Assembly: GCF_036320965.1 (NCBI RefSeq)
Contig: NC_092225.1
Span: 139,010 to 203,009, forward strand
Origin: Panulirus ornatus
Lineage: Eukaryota; Arthropoda; Malacostraca; Decapoda; Palinuridae
DNA length: 64,000 nt
Direction: 5' to 3'
Under the pieces are notes generated by a model that saw only the letters and a program-made list of their open reading frames with translations, was not told the DNA's origin and did not search any database. Below, in pieces: positions 44,631 to 54,181 of the stretch. A program made the position numbers and the translations under genes. The stretch's first letter is position 1. Every line of letters begins with the position of its first letter.

Positions 44631-44690
<60 letters not shown>
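44631..44690. repeat. (AT)n microsatellite between head-to-head LINEs
   Basis: About 60 bp of pure AT repeat. Both neighbours, L23 (-) and L24 (+), are 5'-truncated exactly at it. Confidence 0.92.
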
Positions 44691-44692
<2 letters not shown>

Positions 44693-45870
44693 AGTGAGTT
44701 TGGTCAAGTGTGTGAAAGAAGAAAGTTGAGAGTAAATGTGAATAAGAGCAAGGTTATTAGGTACAGTAGGGTTGAGGGTCAAGTCAATTGGGAGGTAAGT
44801 TCGAATGGAGAAAAACTGGAGGAAGTGAAGTGTTTTAGATATCTAGAAGTGGATTTGGCAGCAGATGGAACCATCGAAGTGGAAGTGAATCATAGGGTCG
44901 GGGAGGGGGTGAAAATTCTGGTAGTGTTGAAGAATGTGTGGAAGTCGAGAACACTAGCTTGGAAAGCAAAGATGAGTATGTTTGACGGAATAGTGGTTCC
45001 AACAATGTTGTATGGTTGCGAGGCGTGGGCTATGGATAGAGTTGTGCGGAGGAGGATGGATGTGCTGGAATTGAGATATTTGAGGACAATATGTGGTGTG
45101 AGGTGGTTTGATCAAGTAAGTAATAATAGGGTAACAGAGATGAGTGGTAATAAAAGAGTGTGGTTGAGAGAGCAGAAGAGGGTGTATTGAAATGGTTTGG
45201 TCACATGGAGAGAATGAGTGAGGAAAGATTGATCAAGAGGATATATGTGTGAGAGGTGGAGGGCATGAGGAGAAGTGGGAGACCAAATTGGAGGTGGAAA
45301 GATGGAGTGAAAAAGATTGAGTGATTGGGGCCTGAACATGCAGGAGGGTGAAAAGGGGTGCAAGGAATAGAGTGAATTGGAACGACGTGGTATACTGGGG
45401 TTGACGTGCTGTCAATGGATTGAACCAGGGCATGTGAAGCGTCTGGGGTAAACCATGGAAAGTTGTGTGGGGCCTGGATGTGGAAAGGGAGCTGTGGTTT
45501 AGGTGCATTATTACATGACAGCTAGAGACTGAGTGTGAAAGAAAGGTGCCTTTGTTGTCTTCCTAGTGCTACCTCGTGCACATGAGGGGGGAAGGGGGTT
45601 GTTATTTTATGTGGTGAGGTGGCGATGGGAATGAGTAAGGGCAGACAGTATGAATTATGTACATGTGTATATATGTATATGTCTGTGTGTGTATATGTAT
45701 GTATACGTTGAGATGTATAGGTGTGTATATTTGTGTGTGTGGACGTGTATGTATATACATGTGTATGTGGGTGGGTTGGGCCATTCTTTCATCTGTTTCC
45801 TTGCGCTACCTCGCTAACGCGGGAGACAGCGACAAAGCAAAGTGAATAAATGAATAAATAATATATATAT

Positions 45871-45880
<10 letters not shown>
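44691..45880 (+). mobile_element. L24: LINE C-terminal part (family A, long 3' UTR)
   Basis: Begins at SEFGQVCERRKLRVN and reads through YLEVDLAADG, MFDGIVVPTMLYGCEAW and VRWFDQVSN. A 1-nt deletion near 45152 (AATAAAAGAG) breaks the frame and a stop replaces Ser in IYVSE (about 45250). The C-terminal TGA is present together with a long 3' UTR (intermediate subfamily). The tail is GCAAAGTGAATAAATGAATA then AT/T tracts. Confidence 0.85.
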
Positions 45881-45901
<21 letters not shown>

Positions 45902-45906
45902 CTTTT

Positions 45907-47680
45907 TATACTTTGTCGCTGTCTCCCGCGTTTGCGAGGTAGCGCAAGGAAACAGACGAAAGAAATGGCCCAACCCCCCCCCCCATACACATGTACATAC
46001 ACACGTCCACACACGCAAATATACATACCTACACAGCTTTCCATGGTTTACCCCGGACGCCCCACATGCCCTGGTTCAATCCACTGACAGCACGTCAACC
46101 CCTGTATACCACATAACTCCAATTCGCTCTATTTCTTGCCCTCCTTTCACCCTCCTGCATGTTCAGGCCCCGATCACACAAAATCCTTTTCACTCCATCT
46201 TTCCACCTCCAATTTGGTCTCCCTCTTCTCCTCGTTCCCTCCACCTCCGACACATATATCCTCTTGGTCAATCTTTCCTCACTCATTCTCTCCATGTGCC
46301 CAAACCATTTCAAAACACCCTCTTCTGCTCTCTCAACCACGCTCTTTTTATTTCCACACATCTCTCTTACTCTTACGTTACTTACTCGATCAAACCACCT
46401 CACACCACACATTTTCCTCAAACATCTCATTTCCAGCACGTCCATCCTCCTGCGCACAACTCTATCCATAGCCCACGCCTCGCAACCATACAACATTGTT
46501 GGAACCACTATTCCTTCAAACATACCCATTTTTGCTTTCCGAGATAATGTTCTCGACTTCCACACATTTTTCAAGGCTCCCAAAATTTTCGCCCCCTCCC
46601 CCACCCTATGATCCACTTCCGCTTCCATGGTTCCATCCGCTGACAGATCCACTCCCAGATATCTAAAACACTTCACTTCCTCCAGTTTTTCTCCTTTCAA
46701 ACTCACCTCCCAATTGACTTGACCCTCAACCCTACTGTACCTAATAACCTTGCTCTTATTCACATTTACTCTTAACTTTCTTCTTCCACACACTTTACCA
46801 AACTCAGTCACCAGCTTCTGCAGTTTCTCACATGAATCAGCCACCAGCGCTGTATCATCAGCGAACAACAACTGACTCACTTCCCAAGCTCTCTCATCCC
46901 CAACAGACTTCATACTTGCCCCTCTTTCCAGGACTCTTGCATTTCCCTCCCTAACAACCCCATCCATAAACAAATTAAACAACCATGGAGACATCACACA
47001 CCCCTGCCGCAAACCTACATTCACTGAGAACCAATCACTTTCCTCTCTTCCTACACGTACACATGCCTTACATCCTCGATAAAAACTTTTCACTGCTTCT
47101 AACAACTTGCCTCCCACACCATATATTCTTAATACCTTCCACAGAGCATCTCTATCAACTCTATCATATGCCTTCTCCAGATCCATAAATGCTACATACA
47201 AATCCATTTGCTTTTCTAAGTATTTCTCACATACATTCTTCAAAGCAAACACCTGATCCACACATCCTCTACCACTTCTGAAACCGCACTGCTCTTCCCC
47301 AATCTGATGCTCTGTACATGCCTTCACCCTCTCAATCAATACCCTCCCATATAATTTACCAGGAATACTCAACAAACTTATACCTCTGTAATTTGAGCAC
47401 TCACTCTTATCCCCTTTGCCTTTGTACAATGGCACTATGCACGCATTCCGCCAATCCTCAGGCACCTCACCATGAGTCATACATACATTAAATAACCTCA
47501 CCAACCAGTCAACAATACAGTCACCCCCTTTTTTAATAAATTCCACTGCAATACCATCCAAACCTGCTGCCTTGCCGGCTTTCATCTTCCGCAAAGCTTT
47601 TACTACCTCTTCTCTGTTTACCAAATCATTTTCCCTAACCCTCTCACTTTGCACACCACCTCGACCAAAACACCCTATAT
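45907..47680 (-). mobile_element. L25: 5'-truncated LINE (family A, short 3' UTR)
   Basis: A minus-strand copy with a complete short 3' UTR (45907-46094) lying tail-to-tail with L24 across a T/AT tract. It is truncated 5' at the codons for IGCFGRGGVQSERV, followed by poly-T and a SINE-like fragment. Confidence 0.9.
46095..47679 (-). pseudogene. L25 reverse transcriptase and C-terminal domain, fully open
   Basis: The longest undisturbed frame in the window. It is open on the minus strand from about 47679 to TGA at 46097-46095, at least 519 codons from the first start-like codon at 47654. It contains the whole reverse transcriptase: KALRKMKAGKAAGLDGI, YKGKGDKSECSNYRG, FRSGRGCVDQ, FMDLEKAYDRVDR, GLRQGCVMSPW, LLFADDTALVADS. 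The C-terminal GHMERMSEERL and GRPNWRWKDGVK blocks are complete. It lacks the endonuclease and any promoter by 5' truncation. It shares the CGRRKLR and SLKGEKLEE variants with L26. Confidence 0.9.
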
Positions 47681-47689
47681 ATTTTTTTT

Positions 47690-47836
47690 TTTTTTCTTTT
47701 TTTTTTTAATTTTCCAAAAGAAGGAACAGAGAATTGGGCCAGTCAAAGGCCCAGTCCTCTGTTCTTAATGCTACCTCGCTAACGCGGGAAATGGCGAATA
47801 GTTTAAAAGAAAAAGAAAAATATATATATATATATT
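47690..47836 (+). mobile_element. S4: 5'-truncated SINE-like element
   Basis: From the T-rich block through AATTTTCCAAAAGAAGGAAC, an internally shortened middle (GGGCCAGTCAAAGGCCCAG) and the tail CTACCTCGCTAACGCGGG, GAAATGGCGAATAG, then A-rich and AT. The head is missing. It lies tail-to-tail with S5. Confidence 0.75.
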
Positions 47837-47840
47837 TTTT

Positions 47841-48082
47841 TTTTTCTTTCAAACTATTCGCCATTTCCCGCGTTAGCAAGGTAGCGTTAAGAACAGAGAA
47901 CTGGGCCTTTGAGGGAATATCCTCACCTGGCCCCCTTCTCTGTTCCTTCTTTTGGAAAATTAAAAAAAAAAAAAAATAATGAGAGGGGAGGATTTCCAGC
48001 CCCCCGCTCCCTCCCCTTTTAGTCGCCTTCTACGACACGCAGGGAATACGTGGGAAGTATTCTTTCTCCCCCATCCCCAGGG

Positions 48083-48084
<2 letters not shown>
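47841..48084 (-). mobile_element. S5: complete SINE-like element
   Basis: Minus-strand element from the LINE-like start (complement of CCCATCCCCAGGGAT at 48084) through head, middle and tail to a T/A tract at 47841. The head here reads GGGGGAGAAAGAATACTTCC, closer to the LINE 5' UTR (GTGAAAGAATACTT) than the GGATTAAGAATACTT of S1 and S6. Confidence 0.78.

Positions 48085-48160
<76 letters not shown>
48085..48160. repeat. (AT)n microsatellite
   Basis: About 75 bp of AT repeats between the head of S5 and the truncated 5' end of L26. Confidence 0.92.
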
Positions 48161-48166
<6 letters not shown>

Positions 48167-49476
48167 CTTAGAAAAGCAAATGGATTTGTATGTAGCATTT
48201 ATGGATCTGGAGAAGGCATATGATAGAGTTGATAGAGATGCTCTGTGGAAGGTATTAAGAATATATGGTGTGGGAGGAAAGTTGTTAGAAGCAGTGAAAA
48301 GTTTTTATCGAGGATGTAAGGCATGTGTACGTGTAGGAAGAGAGGAAAGTGATTGGTTCTCAGTGAATGTAGGTTTGCGGCAGGGGTGTGTGATGTCTCC
48401 ATGGTTGTTTAATTTGTTTATGGATGGGGTTGTTAGGGAGGTAAATGCAAGAGTTTTGGAAAGAGGGGCAAGTATGAAGTCTGTTGGGGATGAGAGAGCT
48501 TGGGAAGTGAGTCAGTTGTTGTTCGCTGATGATACAGCGCTGGTGGCTGATTCATGTGAGAAACTGCAGAAGCTGGTGACTGAGTTTGGTAAAGTGTGTG
48601 GAAGAAGAAAGTTAAGAGTAAATGTGAATAAGAGCAAGGTTATTAGGTACAGTAGGGTTGAGGGTCAAGTCAATTGGGAGGTGAGTTTGAAAGGAGAAAA
48701 ACTGGAGGAAGTGAAGTGTTTTAGATATCTGGGAGTGGATCTGGCAGCGGATGGAACCATGGAAGCGGAAGTGGATCATAGGGTGGGGGAGGGGGCGAAA
48801 ATTCTGGGGGCCTTGAAGAATGTGTGGAAGACGAGAACATTATCTCGGAAAGCAAAAATGGGTATGTTTGAAGGAATAGTGGTTCCAACAATGTTGTATG
48901 GTTGCGAGGCGTGGGCTATGGATAGAGTTGTGCGCAGGAGGATGGATGTGCTGGAAATGAGATGTTTGAGGACAATGTGTGGTGTGAGGTGGTTTGATCG
49001 AGTGAGTAACGTAAGGGTAAGAGAGATGTGTGGAAATAAAAAGAGCGTGGTTGAGAGAGCAGAAGAGGGTGTTTTGAAGTGGTTTGGGCACATGGAGAGA
49101 ATGAGTGAGGAAAGATTGACCAAGAGGATATATGTGTCGGAGGTGGAGGGAACGAGGAGAGGAGGGAGACCAAATTGGAGGTGGAAAAATGGAGTGAAAA
49201 AGATTTTGTGTGATCGGGGCCTGAACATGCAGGAGGGTGAAAGGAGGGCAAGGAATAGAGTGAATTGGAGCGATGTGGTATACCGGGGTTGACGTGCTGT
49301 CAGTGGATTGAATCAGGGCGTGTGAAGCGTCTGGGGTAAACCATGGAAAGCTGTATAGGTATGTATATTTGCGTGTGTGGACGTATGTATATACATGTGT
49401 ATGGGGGGGGGTTGGGCCATTTCTTTCGTCTGTTTCCTTGCGCTACCTCGCAAACGCGGGAGACAGCGACAAAGTA

Positions 49477-49495
<19 letters not shown>
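48161..49495 (+). mobile_element. L26: 5'-truncated LINE, starts in (AT)n
   Basis: Starts at EKYLEKQMDLYVAFMDLEK immediately after (AT)n. It has a short 3' UTR (49293-49476), the tail TATAAAAAAAAAAAAAAAAA and then (AT)n, so both ends abut AT repeats. L27 follows in the same orientation. Confidence 0.92.
48162..49292 (+). pseudogene. L26 reverse transcriptase fragment, open throughout
   Basis: About 376 codons, no stop until TGA at 49290-49292. Motif A FMDLEKAYDRVDR, motif B GLRQGCVMSPW, motif C LLFADDTALVADS and the complete C-terminal domain. It lacks the fingers and endonuclease. The first ATG lies at 48180 (MDLYVAF), but it is not a natural start. Confidence 0.88.

Positions 49496-49530
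<35 letters not shown>
49496..49530. repeat. (AT)n between L26 and L27
   Basis: Short AT run ending ATATACATAT, where L27 starts. Confidence 0.9.
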
Positions 49531-49534
<4 letters not shown>

Positions 49535-50503
49535 GAGTCAGTTGTTGTTCGCTGATGATACAGCGCTGGTGGCTGATTCATGTGAGAAACTGCAGAAGCT
49601 GGTGACTGAGTTTGGTAAAGTGTGTGGAAGAAGAAAGTTAAGCGTAAATGTGAATAAGAGCAAGGTTATTAGGTACAGTAGGGTTGAGGGTCAAGTCAAT
49701 TGGGAGGTGAGTTTGAATGGAGAAAAACTGGAGGAAGTGAAGTGTTTTAGATATCTGGGAGTGGATCTGGCAGCGGATGGAACCATGGAAGCGGAAGTGG
49801 ATCATAGGGTGGGGGAGGGGGCGAAAATTCTGGGGGCCTTGAAGAATGTGTGGAAGTCGAGAACATTATCTCGGAAAGCAAAAATGGGTATGTTTGAAGG
49901 AATAGTGGTTCCAACAATGTTGTATGGTTGCGAGGCGTGGGCTATGGATAGAGTTGTGCGCAGGAGGATGGATGTGCTGGAAATGAGATGTTTGAGGACA
50001 ATGTGTGGTGTGAGGCGGTTTGATCGAGTGAGTAACGTAAGGGTAAGAGAGATGTGTGGAAATAAAAAGAGCATGGTTGAGAGAGCAGAAGAGGGTGTTT
50101 TGAAGTGGTTTGGGCACATGGAGAGGATGAGTGAGGAAAGATTGACCAAGAGGATATATGTGTCGGAGGTGGAGGGAGCAAGGAGAAGAGGGAGACCAAA
50201 TTGGAGGTGGAAAGATGGAGTGAAAAAGATTTTGTGTGATCGGGGCCTGAACATGCAGGAGGGTGAAAGGAGGGCAAGGAATAGAGTAAATTGGAGCGAT
50301 GTGGTATACCGGGGTTCACGTGCTGTCAGTGGATTGAATCAAGGCATGTGAAGCATCTGGGGTAAACCATGGAAAGCTGTGTAGGTATGTATATTTGCGT
50401 GTGTGGACGTATGTATATATATGTGTATGGGGGGGGGTTGGGCCATTTCTTTCGTCTGTTTCCTTGCGCTACCTCGCAAACGCGGGAGACAGCGACAAAG
50501 TAT

Positions 50504-50518
<15 letters not shown>
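49531..50518 (+). mobile_element. L27: 5'-truncated LINE, starts in (AT)n
   Basis: Starts at VSQLLFADDTALVADS within AT repeat. Short 3' UTR to 50502, A tail to 50518, then (AT)n. It is the middle member of the chain L26-L27-L28. Confidence 0.92.
49533..50351 (+). pseudogene. L27 C-terminal LINE fragment with extended end
   Basis: About 272 codons open, from SQLLFADDTALVADS (motif C) through the C-terminal domain. The codon that is TGA in sister copies is TCA here, so the frame continues SRAVSGLNQGM to TGA at 50349-50351, the same end used by older subfamilies. One Trp to Arg change in VRRFDRVSN. Confidence 0.87.

Positions 50519-50586
<68 letters not shown>
50519..50586. repeat. (AT)n between L27 and L28
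   Basis: About 66 bp of pure AT repeat. Confidence 0.92.
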
Positions 50587-50589
<3 letters not shown>

Positions 50590-52248
50590 GGCTACTACAG
50601 GGGACGGGTGTGGGGTGCTAGAAACACTCTCTTCCTTGTGTTTTAACTTTCTGAATGGGGTATCAGAAGAAGGAGTCACGTGGGGAGTGCTCATCCTCCT
50701 CGAAGGCTCAGATTTGGGTGTCTAAATGTGTGTGGATGTAACCAAGATGAGAAAAAAGGAGAGATTGGTGGTATGTTTTAGGAAAGGAACCTGGATGTTT
50801 TGGCTCTGAGTGAAATGAAGCTCAAGGGTAAATGGGAAGAGTGGTTTGGGAGTGTCTTGGGAGTAAAGTCAGGGGTTAGTGAGAGGATAAGAGCAGGGGA
50901 AGGAGTAGCACTACTCCTGAAACAGTAGTGGTGGGAGTATGTGATAGAGTGTAAGAAAGTAAATTAGATTGATATGGGTAAAACTGAAAGTTGATGGAGA
51001 GAGATGGGTGATTATTGGTGCATATGCACCATGACATGAGAAGGAAGATCATGAGAGGCAAGTGTTTTGGGAGCAGCTGAGTGAATGTGTTAGTAGTTTT
51101 GATGCATGAGAATGGGTTATAGTGATGGGTGACTTGAATGCAAAGGTGAGTAATGTGGCAGTTGAGGGAATAGTTGGTGTACATGGGGTGTTCAGTGTTG
51201 TAAATGGTGATGCTGACGAGCTTGTAGATTTATGTGCTGAAAAAGGACCGGTGATTGGGAATACCTGGTGTAAAAGGAGAGATATACAAAAGTATAGGTA
51301 TGTAAGTAGGAGAGATGGCCATAGAGCGTTATTGGATTACGTGTTAATTTGGATTTTAATGTGCTGAAGGGTGCAACTGGAGGGATGTCTGATCATTATC
51401 TTGTGGAGGTGAAGGTGAAGATTTGTAGAGGTTTTCAGAAAAGAAGAGAGAATGTTGAGGTGAAGAGAGTGGTGAGAGTGAGTGAGCTTGGGAAGGAGAC
51501 TTGTGTGAGGAAGTACCAGGAGAGACTGAGTACAGAATGGAAAAAGGTGAGAACAAAGGATTCAAGGAGAGTGGGGGAGGAATGGGATGTATTTAAGGAA
51601 GTAGTGATGGCTTGTGCAAAAGATGCTTGTGGCATGAGAATCGTGGGAAGTCGGGCAGATTAGAAAGGGGGGTAGTGAGTGGTGGATGAAGAAGTTAGAT
51701 TATTAGTGAAAGAGAAGAGAGAGGCGTTTGGACAATTTTTGCAGGGAAAACATGCAAATGATTGTGAGATGTATAAAAGAAAGAGGCAGGAGGTCAAGAG
51801 AAAGGTGCAAGAGGTGAAAAAGAGGGCAAATGAGAGTTGGGGTGAGAGAGTATCATTAAATTTTAGGGAAAATAAAAAGATGATTAGGAAAGAGGTAAAT
51901 AAAGTACGTAAGACAAGGGAACAAATGGGAACATTGGTGAAAGGGGCTAATGGGGAGGTGATAGCAAGTAGTGGTGATGTGAGGAGATGGAGTGAGTATT
52001 TTGAAGGTTTGTTGAATGTGTTTGATGATAGATTGGCAGATATGGGGTGTGTTGGTCAAGGTGGTGTGCAAAGTGAGAGGGTTAGGGAGAATGATTTGGT
52101 AAACAGAGAAGAGGTAGTAAAAGCTTTGTGGAAGATGAAAGCCAGCAAGGCAGCGGGTTTGGATGGTATTGCAGTGGAATTCATTAAAAAAGGGGGTGAC
52201 TGTATTGCTGACTGGTCGGTAAGGTTATTTAATGTATGTACTCATGGT

Positions 52249-52376
52249 GACTCATGGTGAAGTGTCTGAGGGTTGGCGGAATGCTTGCATAGTGCCATTG
52301 TACAAAGGCTGTTTGACTCATGGCGAGGTGCCTGAGGGTTGGCGGAATGCTTGCATAGTGCCATTGTACAAAGGCA
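52249..52376 (+). repeat. 66-bp in-frame tandem duplication in L28
   Basis: GACTCATGGTGAAGTG at 52249 and GACTCATGGCGAGGTG at 52315 begin two copies of a block encoding THGEV, GWRNACIVPLYKG. The copies differ at a few positions, so the duplication is not recent, or was converted. Confidence 0.85.
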
Positions 52377-52690
52377 AAGGGGATAAAAGTGAGTGCTCAA
52401 ATTACAGACATATCAGTTTGTTGAGTATTCCTGGGAAATTCTATGGGAGGGTATTGATTGAGAGGGTGAAGGTATGTATAGAGCATCAGATTGGAGAAGA
52501 GCAGTGTGGTTTCAGAAGTGGTAGAGGATGTGTGGATCAGGTGTTTGCTTTGAAAAATGGATATGAGAAATACTTAGAAAAGCAAATGGATTTGTATGTA
52601 GCATTTATTGATCTGGAGAAGGCATATAAAAGAGTTGATAGAGATGCTCTGTGTAAGGTATTAAGAATATATTTTGTGGGAGGTAAGATG

Positions 52691-53750
52691 TTAGAGGCAG
52701 CGAAAAGTTTTTATCGAGGATGTAAGGCATGTGTACGTGTAGGAAGAGAGGAAAGTGATTGGGTCCCAGTGAATGTAGGTTTGCAGGAAGGGTGTGTGAT
52801 GTCTCCATAGTTGTTTAATTATTTATTGATGGGGTTGTTAGGGAGGTGAATGCAAGTGTTCTGAAAAGAGGGGCAAGTATGTAGTCTGTTGTGGATGAGA
52901 GAGCTTGGGAAGTGAGTCAGGTGTTGTTTTATGATGATACAGCACTGGTGGCTGATTCGTGTGAGAAACTGCAGAAGCTGGTGACTGAGTTTGGTAAAGT
53001 GTGTGAAAGAAGAAAGCTGAGAGTAAGTTGTTAGAAGCAGTGAAAAGTTTTTATCGAGGATGTAAGGCATGTGTACGTGTAGGAAGAGAGGAAATTGATT
53101 GGTTCTCAGTGAATGTTGATTTGCGAGAACCAATGGTGATTTGCGGCAGGGGCGCATGATATATCCATGGTTGTTTAATTTGTTTATGGATGGAGTTGTT
53201 AGGGAGGTTAATGGAAGAGTTTTGGAAAGAGGGGCAAGGATACAGTCTGTTGTGGATGAGAGAGCTTGGGAAGTGAGTCAGTTGTTGTTTGCTGATGATA
53301 CAGCACTGGTAGCTGATTTGGGTGAGAAACTGCAGAAGCTGGTGAATGAGTTTGGTAAAGTGTGTGAAAGAAGAAAGCTGAGAGTAAGTTGTTAGAAGCA
53401 GTGAAAAGTTTTTATCGAGGATGTAATGCATGTGTACGTGTAGGAAGAGAGGAAAGTGATGATTGGTTCTCAGTGAATGTTGGTTTGTGGCAGGGGTGCA
53501 TGATCTTTTCATGGTTGTTTAATTTGTTTATGGATGGGGTTGTTAGGGAGGTGAATGCAAGAGTTTTGGAAAGAGGGGCAAGTATGCAGTCTGTTGTGGA
53601 TGAGAGCGCTTGGGAAGTGAGTCAGATGTTGTTCGTTGATGATACAGCACTGGTGGCTGATTCGGGTGAGAAACTGCAGAAGCTTGTGAGTGAGTTTGGT
53701 AAAGTGTGTGAAAGAAGAAAGTTGAGAGTAACTGTGAATAAGAGCAAGTT
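52691..53750 (+). repeat. Triplicated block of about 350 bp in L28
   Basis: Units start TTAGAGGCAG at 52691, TTAGAAGCAG at 53031 and TTAGAAGCAG at 53392 (spacing 340 and 361 bp). Each runs from LLEAVKSFYRG through motif B and motif C to CERRKLRV. Both joints are AAGCTGAGAGTAAG fused to TTGTTAGAAGCAG. The units differ by many substitutions and small indels. Confidence 0.88.
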
Positions 53751-54181
53751 TATTAGGTACAGCAGTGTTGAGGAACAAGTCAATTGGGAGGTAAGTTTGA
53801 ATGGAGAAAAACTGGAGGAAGTGAAGTGTTTTATATATCTGGGAGTGGAATTGGCAGCGGATGGAACCATGGAAGCAGAAGTAAATCATAGGGTGGGGGA
53901 GGGGGCGAAAATTCTGGGAGCATTGAAAAATGTGTGGAAGTCGAGAATGTTATCTTGGAAAGCAAAAATGGGTATGTTTGAAGGAACACTGGTTCCAGCA
54001 ATGTTATATGGTTGCGAGGCGTGGGCTATAGATAGAGTTGTGCAGAGGAGGGTGGATGTGCTGGAAATGAGATGTTTAAGGACAATATGTGGTGTGAGGT
54101 GGTTTGATGGAGTATGTAATGACAGGGTAAGAGAGATGTGTGGTAATAAAAAGAGTGTGGTTGAGAGAGCAGAAGAGGGTG

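Larger units (their letters stand above)
50587..54181 (+). mobile_element. L28: near full-length LINE with internal tandem repeats
   Basis: Starts in the 5' UTR at GAAGGCTACTACAGGGGACG, about 45 bp short of the element start and inside (AT)n. It contains endonuclease, linker, reverse transcriptase and most of the C-terminal domain. Unusual are a 66-bp in-frame duplication (about 52249-52376) and a triplication of a roughly 350-bp block (52691 to about 53750). The 3' part is missing: coding sequence breaks at about 54181 into the opposite-strand 3' UTR of L29. Confidence 0.88.
50654..54181 (+). pseudogene. L28 ORF: endonuclease and reverse transcriptase, heavily rearranged
   Basis: ATG at 50654 is followed by a 1-nt insertion. 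Endonuclease pieces (LDVLALSEMKLKGK, MGDLNAKVSN, GGMSDHYLVE) carry stops and small deletions. Linker and fingers are read at 51679-52260, then FRSGRGCVDQ and a damaged motif A (FIDLEKAYKRVD, with Met to Ile and the Asp of YDR replaced by Lys). Three successive motif C versions follow: LFYDDTALVADS-like (about 52925), LLFADDTALVADL (about 53289) and MLFVDDTALVADS (about 53630). The last unit is open from about 53389 past the C-terminal ERAEEGV at 54180 into L29. Confidence 0.83.
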
